Positions 25,398-33,483 of a stretch of DNA of 64,000 bases are shown in pieces (the first letter of the stretch is position 1; each line of letters opens with the position of its first letter). The position numbers and the translations under genes were made by a program. Below the pieces are notes generated by a model, which worked only from the letters and a program-made list of their open reading frames with translations, had not been told where the DNA came from and searched no databases. This stretch comes from Granulosicoccus sp947495035 (GTDB lineage: Bacteria > Pseudomonadota > Gammaproteobacteria > Granulosicoccales > Granulosicoccaceae), in assembly GCF_050589605.1 (NCBI RefSeq), contig NZ_JBNGOO010000011.1; one strand, 5' to 3'.

Positions 25398-27779
25398 TCA
25401 GCCTACTCTGTCACCAAATGGCAGATCGCGCAGCCGCTTGCCAGTCGCTGCAAACAGGGCATTGGCCAACGCCGGGGCAAATGGCGGTACTCCTGGTTCT
25501 CCCACTCCCGTGGCATGCACCGAGAATGGATGATCGACGATATGCGTGTGCACACGCTCCGGATAGGATGTGATCCTGGCTACCGGGTAATCGTGGAAGT
25601 TCGACTCCTTGACCGCACCGTTCTCATACGTAATCCCGGAGTACATGGCAAGTGTGGCACCCATGACCGCGGCCCCTTCCATCTGTGAATGCACCCGCTC
25701 CGGATTGATGCAGTAACCACAGTCAATGGCGGTATGCACTTCGGGAATATGGATGATGCCATCGTCACCGATCTTCACTCTGACCACATTGGCAACATAG
25801 CTGACAAAGCTGCGGTGTGCCGCAATGCCCATACCTTCCCCCTCGGGCAAGGAGCCGCCCCAACCGGCTTTCTCGGCAGCCAGCTCGATCACGTGACGCA
25901 GACGCGCGGTATCGTTCGGGAATTCCTCATAGGGCTCGCCATAGTTCCACAGATCGTCGGGCATGTTCGTCGCCTTGGGGTCGATGATACGCCCCGGCCC
26001 GATCAACTCGAGCAGCATGTCCTTCGGATCACGTCCCAGCGAATCGGCCACTTCGGCAATGAACGATTGCGTGGCGAAGGCATGTGGCACGTTTGATACC
26101 GAACGAAACCAGCCAATTCGGGTATGGGCCATCGCCTCCCCCACTTCAATCGACAGATTGGGGATATCCAATGGTGAATCGACCAGTCCCATACCGGTTT
26201 CCACTGCACTGGCGAACCCCGGATCAGGCATGAAGGTGGAGAAGATGGTTGGCGAGACCGAGCGATGCCGCCAGCCGACCACTTTGTCATTCTCATCGAT
26301 GGCAGCTTCCAGTCGCTCGACAGAGGTCGTGGCATTGAAGCCGTGCCGGATGTCATCCTCACGCGTCCACTGCAACTTGATCGGTGCACCCACTTCCTTC
26401 GAGACCAAAGCGGCCTCCAGAACAAAGTCGCACTTGGACTTGCGACCAAACCCACCGCCAAGCAGCGTGACATTGACCCTGACCTTGTCCTCTTCGAGCC
26501 CCAGCATGGCGGCCAGATCCTGACGTGTGCCGTACGGACTCTGTACCGGCGCCCAGGCTTCCAGTTCACCCTCTGCAAACGAGGCAACGGCGACCAGTGG
26601 TTCCATCTGCGCGTGGACCATATGTGGCTGATAATAGTCGGCCGACACCACTTTCGCGGCATTGGCAAAGCTTGCTTCCGGGTCTCCCTGCGAGCGCAGA
26701 ACCTTGCCGGGATTGGCAGCCGTGGCTCTCATCTCGGCTTCGTAAGCCGGTGTGTTGAACGAGCCGTGCGGACCACTGTCCCATTCGACAATCAGCTTCT
26801 CACGACCCTTGATGGCCGCCCAGGTACTGTCGGCGACCACGGCAATGCCACCCAGCGGAGCAAACTTTGCCGGAGGAATGGAGCCGGCCAGTTCCACTAT
26901 CCGAGAGACACCAGCCACCTTCAATGCCTCGCTGGCATCCATGGACTTGACCGTCCCCCCGACGACAGGTGGCCGCGCAACGACGGCGTACTGCATGCCA
27001 TCGAGCAGGATATCAGCACCATAGATCGCCTTGCCGGTCGTGATGTCATGCAGATCCACCATCGGGATCTCGCCCTTGCCCATATACCGAAACTGCTCAT
27101 CGGTCTTGAAGGTCAGAGCCTCGAAGCCGGGTACCGGCATGGCCATGGCCGCCTCGGCCAGTTCACCATAGCTCAGACGTTCACCCGATTCTCGCGCCTC
27201 CGGCCCTTCACCATCGAGCATGCGCACCGCATGATCGCGCGCCCTGACCCTCGCCACCGGCACGCCCCATTGTTCGGCAGCGGCTGCTTCCAGCATCTGC
27301 CGTACTGCCGCGCCCACTTGTCGTGCCGGCTGCACGAAGTGTCGCAGGCTGCGCGAACCGTCGGTGTCCTGATTGCCGTAACGGGGCTCGTCGCCTTCTG
27401 CCTGAATGACCTTGACCCGTGCGAAATCGGCTTCCATCTCATCGGCCATGACCATCGGCAGACTGGTGCGAGAGCCGGTACCCATCTCCGAGCGATGGGC
27501 GACCAGTGTCACACCACCGCCACTGTCGATGGCCACGAAGATCGACGGGTCGGTCACCGTCTTGTGCGGCATGTCTTCCGCCCCGGTCGGGTAGGGATCG
27601 AATGCCAGAGCAGAAGCACTCGGCAACAGCTGCAAGCCTACGACCAGACTTCCGGAGATACCCAGGGTCTTCAGAAAATCCCGGCGTGAACTGACATTCT
27701 CGACACGATATCGACCAGTGGCGCTAATCGGCGAGACGGCTCTGGTCGCCTGCATCTCTTCATCAATGTATTTCAACAT
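25398..27779 (-). CDS. Molybdopterin-binding subunit of a Tat-exported aldehyde/isoquinoline oxidoreductase
   Basis: A 793-residue xanthine-oxidase-family large subunit of the IorB type. Near residues 30-55 it carries a Tat-like signal, 'SRRDFLKTLGISGSLVVGLQ', so it should be folded with cofactor and then exported to the periplasm. Other landmarks are 'GGGFGRKSKCDF' (molybdopterin contact) and the late 'GVGEPGVPPFAPALANAL', whose Glu is the catalytic base. It is preceded by the 2Fe-2S subunit gene three bases upstream. Electrons would pass to a membrane cytochrome not encoded here. The substrate (aldehyde or N-heterocycle) is unknown. Confidence 0.9.
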   Translation of the reverse strand: MLKYIDEEMQATRAVSPISATGRYRVENVSSRRDFLKTLGISGSLVVGLQLLPSASALAFDPYPTGAEDMPHKTVTDPSIFVAIDSGGGVTLVAHRSEMGTGSRTSLPMVMADEMEADFARVKVIQAEGDEPRYGNQDTDGSRSLRHFVQPARQVGAAVRQMLEAAAAEQWGVPVARVRARDHAVRMLDGEGPEARESGERLSYGELAEAAMAMPVPGFEALTFKTDEQFRYMGKGEIPMVDLHDITTGKAIYGADILLDGMQYAVVARPPVVGGTVKSMDASEALKVAGVSRIVELAGSIPPAKFAPLGGIAVVADSTWAAIKGREKLIVEWDSGPHGSFNTPAYEAEMRATAANPGKVLRSQGDPEASFANAAKVVSADYYQPHMVHAQMEPLVAVASFAEGELEAWAPVQSPYGTRQDLAAMLGLEEDKVRVNVTLLGGGFGRKSKCDFVLEAALVSKEVGAPIKLQWTREDDIRHGFNATTSVERLEAAIDENDKVVGWRHRSVSPTIFSTFMPDPGFASAVETGMGLVDSPLDIPNLSIEVGEAMAHTRIGWFRSVSNVPHAFATQSFIAEVADSLGRDPKDMLLELIGPGRIIDPKATNMPDDLWNYGEPYEEFPNDTARLRHVIELAAEKAGWGGSLPEGEGMGIAAHRSFVSYVANVVRVKIGDDGIIHIPEVHTAIDCGYCINPERVHSQMEGAAVMGATLAMYSGITYENGAVKESNFHDYPVARITSYPERVHTHIVDHPFSVHATGVGEPGVPPFAPALANALFAATGKRLRDLPFGDRVG

Positions 27780-27782
27780 GAT

Positions 27783-28250
27783 CTATGCCCCCTTGGATGC
27801 CTGCTCGACAGCTGCCGCCTTGACCGCAGCCTGAATGCGCTGATAACAGCCGCAACGGCAGATGTTGCCCGTCATGTGTACGGTGATTTCCTCATCCGTC
27901 GGCTCGCTGTTCTGTGCCAGTAGGGAGGCTGCCTGCATGATCTGACCCGCCTGACAGAAGCCGCACTGTGGCACGTTATAGTCACGCCATGCCTTCTGGG
28001 CAGGATGGTTGCCATCCGGATCCAGTCCTTCTATCGTCACGACCGACAGACCGTCGGCCGCCTGTACCGGAACAACGCAACTGCGCACGGACTTTCCATC
28101 CATGTGCATGGTGCAGGCACCGCATAATCCACTGCCACACCCGTACTTGCTGCCAGTCAGACCCAGAACATCCCTGACGTACCAGAGCAATGGCATCTCC
28201 GGATCGCCATCGAATTGATGCTCTTCTCCATTGATCGTAATGGTGATCAT
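27783..28250 (-). CDS. (2Fe-2S)-binding small subunit, IorA type
   Basis: About 155 residues from the ATG at 28250, where GAGGGG lies four bases upstream. The frame extends to 28298 without support. The N-terminal plant-type ferredoxin cluster site is 'CGSGLCGACTMHMDG' with a further Cys in 'VRSC'. The C-terminal helical cluster site is 'CGFCQAGQIM' followed by 'CRCGCYQRI'. Together these carry electrons from the molybdenum centre of the neighbouring large subunit. There is no FAD subunit in this operon, which is normal for the Ior type. It lacks a signal peptide and should be co-exported with the Tat-tagged partner. Confidence 0.92.
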   Translation of the reverse strand: MITITINGEEHQFDGDPEMPLLWYVRDVLGLTGSKYGCGSGLCGACTMHMDGKSVRSCVVPVQAADGLSVVTIEGLDPDGNHPAQKAWRDYNVPQCGFCQAGQIMQAASLLAQNSEPTDEEITVHMTGNICRCGCYQRIQAAVKAAAVEQASKGA

Positions 28251-28827
28251 GATTCCCCTCGTCTGCTGTTGTGAATTATCGGCAGGCTGTACCAGCACCC
28301 GTTGGTTTCGCGACTACAGTAATCGCCTGCTCATGCCCTTCCCCGCAGTGCCCGAATGCACCACACAAGAGCATCAATATACAAAGGTTGTCGGTAAAAC
28401 AACAGCGAAGCGTCCCTCTACTTCGCGAGCAAGCCTGTCTGAGTGAAATCAGACGGTGTGAGCACTCGTTGAATCATGTTGACGCAGCAACAGCTCGCTG
28501 CCGTTGAGAGAGCCATATCACAGGATTTTCAATACCTTGCCGGAAACTTCAGACCGGTTCTCGGTTTGATGACATGGCTGAGTCTTCAGACAATCAGCAA
28601 AAAATCATTGAATAACAGCTACTTACGATCGATCCTGGCGGAATGTCAATTTCTCGGCGCTACTAAATTGCTCTCAACTCATTGATTACACTGAAATAAA
28701 TGGTTTTCCCCGACGCATTTGCAGCGAGTTTATCCCTTGAGTACAGTTCGCGGCATGTTGTTGACGCAAGTCGAGCAACGTCTCTTTAAAGCTGGCTTCA
28801 GATCAGCAAAGAACTCGGGGAAGACCA
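28251..28827. other. Gene-poor intergenic region
   Basis: About 575 bases between the divergent IorA-like gene and the small outer-membrane protein gene. The longest open frame here (28476-28685) encodes a peptide without recognisable features. Two similar phrases, 'ATGTTGACGCAGCAACAGCTC' shortened near 28474 and 'TTGTTGACGCAAGTCGAGCAAC' shortened near 28756, look loosely repeated. I see no terminator or RNA gene. Confidence 0.4.
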
Positions 28828-29319
28828 ATGAAAACGCAGATTTTCAAATTCAATTCAATCCTGGTACTGGTGTTCGGTTTGTTCATCGCCAGCACATCCG
28901 CCAAGGCCGATAACGGCTATCTGGTACTCAGCACCCTCGCGCTGCACTTCGAAAACTTCGATGATCGCAATGCCTTCACTCCGGGTGTCGGCTGGGAGTA
29001 TTCACCCAGCAGCAAGCTCGGCTGGCACGCAGGTACATTGTCGGACAGCTTCGGTTTTCAGTCCTATTACGGCGGCATCAATTACGCGACGCGCTCAGTC
29101 ATCGCCGGACGAGTACGCTTTCTCGTCGGTGCGTCCGTCGTACACAAGCAATTCAAGAAAAACGCCGAGCCTGAAACCAAACTGCTTCCCTTCCCTGCGC
29201 TGGAAGTCAAACTGAGCAGGCGCTCGGTGCTGAATATCAGTGGCTCACCAGCGGTTGATTTCGCCGATCAGAAAAACAACGCTGTCATGTTCTTTCAATA
29301 CAAGCTGCAACTGCGCTGA
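28828..29319 (+). CDS. Small outer-membrane beta-barrel-like protein, unknown function
   Basis: A 163-residue protein with a Sec signal peptide (about 1-27, ending SAKA) and a mature part of alternating polar/hydrophobic strands: 'YLVLSTLALHFEN', 'FTPGVGWEY', 'GWHAGTLSDSFGFQSYYGGINY', 'RFLVGASVVHKQF' and a final 'VMFFQYKLQLR'. It ends in an aromatic-rich barrel-closing strand. It resembles small eight-stranded outer-membrane barrels in size (PagP class), but I see no diagnostic catalytic residues. GGGGAAG lies ahead of the ATG. It is monocistronic and followed by a strong terminator. Confidence 0.6.
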   Translation: MKTQIFKFNSILVLVFGLFIASTSAKADNGYLVLSTLALHFENFDDRNAFTPGVGWEYSPSSKLGWHAGTLSDSFGFQSYYGGINYATRSVIAGRVRFLVGASVVHKQFKKNAEPETKLLPFPALEVKLSRRSVLNISGSPAVDFADQKNNAVMFFQYKLQLR

Positions 29320-29360
29320 GTCTTCCAGCGACACCCTGATCAATTCCGAACGACCCCCTT

Positions 29361-29390
29361 TGGCTGGTCATTGACCAGCCATCTTTTTTT
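29361..29390 (+). terminator. Rho-independent terminator
   Basis: A perfect 9-bp stem, TGGCTGGTC (29361-29369) with GACCAGCCA (29373-29381) and a 3-nt loop, followed by TCTTTTTTT. It ends the small outer-membrane protein transcript. Confidence 0.95.
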
Positions 29391-29467
29391 CAGTTGTGGC
29401 AAGCGCACCGCGAGTCTGACGCTCTTGCCACACCCATCACCGTCCACCGACATCGGACACACGCTCC

Positions 29468-30379
29468 TCACAGACCCTCATCCCAATACGGCTTGCCGGC
29501 AAAGTATTCCACCAGGAAATCGATGAAGCTGCGTGTTTTCAATGGCAGGAAACGCCGATTGGCATATACGGCATTCAGGGTCGGATGCTCAGGTTCCCAA
29601 CCGTCCAGCACTCGCAGCAATGCGCCGCTATTCAATAGCTGATAGACCATGAAGGTGGGTTGCAATACCACCCCCAGTCCGGCCACTGCCGCGTTGCACA
29701 GAACATCACCGTTATTACCTTGCAGATTCCCCTGAACGGCTACCTGGCATTGCTCCGGGCCACGATGAAAATGCCATTCGTCACTGTTTCTTGTATTGGT
29801 ATAGCGCAGGCAATTATGCCGAGCCAGATCCCGTGGATGCTCAGGCATTCCATGCGTTTCCAGATACCGTGCCGAAGCACAAGCCACCACGCGCACCGGA
29901 GCCAGGGGTCTGGCAATCAACATCGGGTCTACCTCGTTGGCAATGCGTAACGCCAGATCGAAGCCCTCCTCCACCAGCTTGACCTCTCGATCCACCAGGG
30001 ACAACTCCACCTGCACATCCTGAAAACGCTGCAGATACTCGGTAATCGCATGCCCCAGGTGCAATGCACTGAATGACAGTGGCGCGTTGATACGCAGCGT
30101 CCCTCGCGGTTGAGCCGTCTCAGAGGTCGCCGCTGTTTCGGCTTCTTCCACCAGCCCCAGCACCTGCACCGCACGTTGGTAGTAATCCTGCCCGACACCT
30201 GTCAGCGACAGCTTGCGCGTGGTGCGGTTGAGCAGGCGCACGCCCAGATGAGACTCCATCTGAGCAACGTAGCGTGAGGTCATGCCGCGAGACAGATCCA
30301 GTTTCTCCGCCGCTGCGGCAAAGCTGCCCGTGTCGACAACCGTCACAAACACCCGCATTCCCGTCAGAACATCCGTCAT
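29468..30379 (-). CDS. LysR-family transcriptional regulator
   Basis: 303 residues. The N-terminal winged helix (about 1-65) reads 'MRVFVTVVDTGSFAAAAEKLDLSRGMTSRYVAQMESHLGVRLLNRTTRKLSLT'-like sequence in segments, which is standard for LysR. The effector domain (about 90-290) contains 'GTLRINAPLSFSALHLG' and 'RVVACASARYLETHG', typical of the CrgA/PecT-like branch. It is divergent from doxX and the extradiol dioxygenase and presumably controls them from the shared upstream region that contains 24-bp repeats. Confidence 0.93.
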   Translation of the reverse strand: MTDVLTGMRVFVTVVDTGSFAAAAEKLDLSRGMTSRYVAQMESHLGVRLLNRTTRKLSLTGVGQDYYQRAVQVLGLVEEAETAATSETAQPRGTLRINAPLSFSALHLGHAITEYLQRFQDVQVELSLVDREVKLVEEGFDLALRIANEVDPMLIARPLAPVRVVACASARYLETHGMPEHPRDLARHNCLRYTNTRNSDEWHFHRGPEQCQVAVQGNLQGNNGDVLCNAAVAGLGVVLQPTFMVYQLLNSGALLRVLDGWEPEHPTLNAVYANRRFLPLKTRSFIDFLVEYFAGKPYWDEGL

Positions 30380-30462
30380 TTCAACTGTTGCACATCAGTA
30401 AACAAACCATCCGATTTCAGCACGTTTATTCACTCCACCGCAACTGTTGTAATCCCCCTCAG

Positions 30463-30632
30463 CAGACACCCATGAACACACAAGACCAGACACCCAACAT
30501 CCCCCCGATTCAGATATCCGGAATCAGACACCCATGAACACACATCAGCAGACACCCACATTCGACAGAGACCAGACACCCATGAACATCGAACAACAGA
30601 CACCCACATCCGTCAGAGACCAGACACCCATG
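30463..30632. repeat. Seven-copy CAGACACCCA repeat ahead of doxX
   Basis: The core CAGACACCCA starts at 30463, 30487, 30525, 30549, 30573, 30597 and 30621. The last five are exactly 24 bp apart, and the first two are 24 apart. Copies at 30463, 30525, 30573 and 30621 continue into ATGAA, so each carries a potential start codon, the last being the doxX ATG at 30630. The array lies between a LysR gene and its likely target operon. Confidence 0.95.
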
Positions 30633-31088
30633 AAAGATCGCCTGATTCACACGCTTCTCGACACTCGAGCCGGCTGGGGCGCTCTCGCACTGCGCCTGCC
30701 CATCGGCATCATCTTCATGGCCCATGGCGCCCAGAAGCTGTTCGGCTGGTTCGGCGGCTATGGCCTGGAAGGCACCGGACAGTTCATGGAATCCCTCGGA
30801 CTGAGCCCCGGTTACACCATGGCCCTACTCTCCGGCGGTACCGAGTTCTTCGGCGGACTGGCACTGATCATCGGTTTACTGACACGTCCGGCAGCCGCAG
30901 GGCTGGCATTCACCATGGTGATGGCCATCATGACCGTGCACATCGGCAACGGTCTTTTCATGAGCAACAACGGATACGAATTCGCGCTCTCACTACTCGC
31001 CGTCACCATCGCACTCCTTTTCCAGGGCGCTGGCCGATTCTCCTTCGACGCCGCCATTGCTCAGGCACACGGGAGCACTCGGTCATGA
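30630..31088 (+). CDS. DoxX-family membrane protein
   Basis: 152 residues from the ATG at 30630 (MKDRLIHTLLD). Earlier in-frame ATGs at 30534 and 30582 only translate the upstream DNA repeat into Gln-Thr-Pro blocks. The DoxX features are 'LRLPIGIIFMAHGAQKLFGWFGG' as the first helix, 'SGGTEFFGGLALIIGLLTRPAA', and two more membrane segments. DoxX proteins take part in sulfur/redox or aromatic metabolism, with no single proven reaction. The stop overlaps the dioxygenase start (ATGA), and this pairing with a DODA-type enzyme is recurrent in Proteobacteria. Confidence 0.9.
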   Translation: MKDRLIHTLLDTRAGWGALALRLPIGIIFMAHGAQKLFGWFGGYGLEGTGQFMESLGLSPGYTMALLSGGTEFFGGLALIIGLLTRPAAAGLAFTMVMAIMTVHIGNGLFMSNNGYEFALSLLAVTIALLFQGAGRFSFDAAIAQAHGSTRS

Positions 31089-31879
31089 GACTGCCCACCT
31101 TTTTCATCTCGCACGGAGGCGGCCCCTGGCCGTGGATGGACAGCCAGCAACATCACTATGCGGGACTGCGCAAGGCGCTGCAGCGAATGCCGGAACTCAT
31201 CGGCGAACAACCCGACGCCATTCTGATGATATCGGCGCATTGGGAAGCACCCGAGTTCACACTCAGCAGCGCCGAGCACCCTGGCATGATCTACGACTAC
31301 CATGGCTTCCCGGAGGAAACCTACTCGATCAGCTACCCCGCACCCGGCGCACCCTGGCTGGCGAAACAGGTGCGGGCGCTGTTGAATCAGGCCGGACTCA
31401 CAGCGCAGCTGGATGCACAACGAGGTTTCGACCATGGCATGTACTGCCCGATGGCGGTGGCCTACCCAGGTGCGGACATACCGGTCGTGCAACTGTCACT
31501 CAAGGAAGGACTCGACTCTCGCGAGCATCTGGCGCTGGGCCACGTACTGACACCCCTGCGAGACCAGGGCATTCTGATCATTGGCAGCGGTCTCAGCTAT
31601 CACAACCTTCGACACTTCGGCCCTTCCGCCCACCAGGTATCGGCAAACTTCGATGACTGGGTACACGAAACACTAACGGAAGAAGACGCTGAGGTGCGCG
31701 AACTCAGGCTGACCGAATGGGAATCGGCCCCCTCGGCTCGTCAGGCCCATCCGCGTGAAGAACACCTGTTGCCATTGATGGTGGCGACAGGGGCTGCCAG
31801 GCAGGACAAGGCCCGACGTGTCTATCACCAGACGGATTTCATGGGCGGTATCAGCGTGTCAAACTTCCAGTTCGGATGA
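31085..31879 (+). CDS. DODA-type extradiol ring-opening dioxygenase (LigB/YgiD family)
   Basis: A 264-residue cytoplasmic metalloenzyme. Metal-binding and catalytic His residues typical of the family are visible in 'FFISHGGGPWPW' (near residue 10), 'SAHWEAPEF', 'GFDHGMYCPM' and 'GSGLSYHNLRHFG'. YgiD-like proteins cleave catecholic substrates such as DOPA extradiolically and are annotated as 4,5-DOPA dioxygenase. It is translationally coupled to doxX and divergent from a LysR regulator, a common aromatic-responsive arrangement. The actual substrate is not determined by sequence. Confidence 0.9.
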   Translation: MRLPTFFISHGGGPWPWMDSQQHHYAGLRKALQRMPELIGEQPDAILMISAHWEAPEFTLSSAEHPGMIYDYHGFPEETYSISYPAPGAPWLAKQVRALLNQAGLTAQLDAQRGFDHGMYCPMAVAYPGADIPVVQLSLKEGLDSREHLALGHVLTPLRDQGILIIGSGLSYHNLRHFGPSAHQVSANFDDWVHETLTEEDAEVRELRLTEWESAPSARQAHPREEHLLPLMVATGAARQDKARRVYHQTDFMGGISVSNFQFG

Positions 31880-31896
31880 TGAGGCTGAGAGTGTCG

Positions 31897-32409
31897 TTAC
31901 TGTGCTACCCAGACCAACTCGCTGGTATCGAAGTCGGCATTCTCCGCCTGTTGCAGAAACCGGCTTTTCAATGCGTCACTGACTTCCGGTGTGCGTGACA
32001 GAAACCACAGGTATTTCCGGTTATGGCCTGTCACAAACGCATACTGGTAGTCCTCGTCATCCAGCTCGAACACCACATAGGATGAATAGAACGGACCGAA
32101 GAACGACACCTTCAGATGACCCACGTCCTCTTCATCGACAAACACGGCCTTGCCTTCAGCCTCACTCCACTCCCCAGTCTCTTCCTTGTAGCCCCTGTTC
32201 GTGACACGCACGCTACCGTCATCTTGCAGCGCGTATTCGGCCGTCACCTGACTCAAGCCACGTTCAAACCGATGATCCAGGCGCGCGACTTCATACCAGG
32301 TGCCAAGATACCGGTCGACATCGAATTCCTTTACAGGCTCCACATTACGGGGCAAGCCGGTGCAACTCACCAGCGCCAGAGCGCTGAGCACTATGCCAAT
32401 GATTTTCAT
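31897..32409 (-). CDS. blc: Outer-membrane lipocalin lipoprotein (Blc-like)
   Basis: 170 residues from the ATG at 32409, just before a lipoprotein signal 'MKIIGIVLSALALVSC' with the lipobox Cys at 16. Bacterial lipocalin motifs follow: 'DVDRYLGTWYEVARLDHRFERG' (the GxW block), 'VTNRGY' and 'YQYAFVTGHNRKYLWFLSRTP'. Blc-type lipocalins are anchored in the outer membrane and bind lysophospholipids or fatty acids, usually under envelope stress. The gene converges on the dioxygenase. Confidence 0.92.
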   Translation of the reverse strand: MKIIGIVLSALALVSCTGLPRNVEPVKEFDVDRYLGTWYEVARLDHRFERGLSQVTAEYALQDDGSVRVTNRGYKEETGEWSEAEGKAVFVDEEDVGHLKVSFFGPFYSSYVVFELDDEDYQYAFVTGHNRKYLWFLSRTPEVSDALKSRFLQQAENADFDTSELVWVAQ

Positions 32410-32760
32410 CGTATCTCCAATCAACAAAGGTTGCGGATGAAACTGCGAGGCCGTGCATACCGACCTGTCGTGGTCTTGCCCCGCAAGGCTCGCACGAACT
32501 GCACGACTATCCGGAATTGCATCGATATCGTCTGACGATCACCCGTCGATGACATCGCGCCTGTTCTGTTCATACTCTTTCGTCGGCAAGGATACCGTCG
32601 GGCCAGGGAGCATGCCGGGAAGGGTAAATATTCCCGCCCTGGCCAGCCAACCGTATCGAGTCAGGGAGCCCGCGACGAGACTATGCCAACAGACACCCTG
32701 GTCGGCCTCAGCAGTCAGTGCCGCTACAGTCGGACCACAAGAGTAACTAACCGTCCGGGC
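32410..32760. other. Intergenic region with a strong nested hairpin
   Basis: A 350-base gap upstream of the lipocalin and downstream of the DUF1353 gene. It contains a two-part hairpin: an 8-bp outer stem GGCCAGGG (32601-32608) with CCCTGGCC (32637-32644), and a 6-bp inner stem CGGGAA (32616-32621) with TTCCCG (32631-32636). No T-run follows on either side. No gene is supported. Confidence 0.5.
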
Positions 32761-33483
32761 TCAGACTCGGCGCCGTCGCTTTCTGCCAATGGCGATACTC
32801 GCGATATACAGAACCACATAGACGCTGGAGAACGCAATCAACGTCAGGCCCAAGCCCATCACGGTGTACACCCACCATACGCCTGTCATCAACAGCAGTA
32901 GCACGGAAAACTCGACCAGCGGCGGCTTGCCACCAAAATGCTTGCCGTTGTATCTGACCCAGAGCCAACCGATCCGAACGAAAAACCACGCGATATAGCC
33001 CACGAAGGGCAGCCTGTTGACGGTTCCGACGATATCCCTGAACAGTCTGTCTGCCCGGTGTCGTGACAGGGGAATATCCTTGAAGGTATTGCCACCGTCC
33101 TTCGATATTCGCAGGCTGCCGTATTGATAGGCATAGTCATGCACGATGGAACCCACCAGCATGACCCCCAAGGGGCGCAATATGCCAACAGTGAGCAGAC
33201 TCACCAGCCAGGGCATGGGTATCGAAGCCCCATCAAAGACGATCGTCTTTTCGTCACCATCGCGGGCTGGAACTTCGACGATGCCGTTGAGTTCGTTGGA
33301 ATAATCAACATCCGCCAGTTCGATCTGCCAGTCCCTGAACAGTGAAAATCGCCTGCGTCTGGTTGCTATTGCCAGGCGCTCGAGCATACCTGCCTCATCC
33401 ATCGACTTGAAGGATTCCAGCCGAATGGACGGCATGCCTTCGAATTCGACGTCAATGCTACCGTCATGGTTCTCCCCGTTCAT
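32761..33483 (-). CDS. DUF1353-domain protein with C-terminal membrane segments
   Basis: 240 residues. The central part has DUF1353 signs: 'VFDGASIPMPWL', 'GSIVHDYAYQYG' and 'SRHRADRLFRDIV', with conserved Asp/His residues suggesting a metal or catalytic site. This domain is mostly known from phage and accessory regions and has no proven function. Here it is followed by two or three hydrophobic helices (about 165-235, 'VLLLLMTGVWWVYTVMGLGLTLIAF' in part) and a basic tail KRRRRV. Its start overlaps the stop of the alcohol dehydrogenase gene (33480-33483), so the two are co-translated. Confidence 0.78.
   Translation of the reverse strand: MNGENHDGSIDVEFEGMPSIRLESFKSMDEAGMLERLAIATRRRRFSLFRDWQIELADVDYSNELNGIVEVPARDGDEKTIVFDGASIPMPWLVSLLTVGILRPLGVMLVGSIVHDYAYQYGSLRISKDGGNTFKDIPLSRHRADRLFRDIVGTVNRLPFVGYIAWFFVRIGWLWVRYNGKHFGGKPPLVEFSVLLLLMTGVWWVYTVMGLGLTLIAFSSVYVVLYIASIAIGRKRRRRV

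Noticed and set aside
26265..27689. Long open frame opposite the molybdopterin subunit
   Set aside because: It is antisense to a gene with full catalytic motifs, and its translation has no recognisable domain. High-GC coding DNA often leaves such open antisense frames.
30463..30632. CRISPR-like array because of regular 24-bp spacing
   Set aside because: The conserved core is only 10 bp with 14-bp interiors, too short for CRISPR repeats and spacers, and it runs into a coding start. No cas genes are present.
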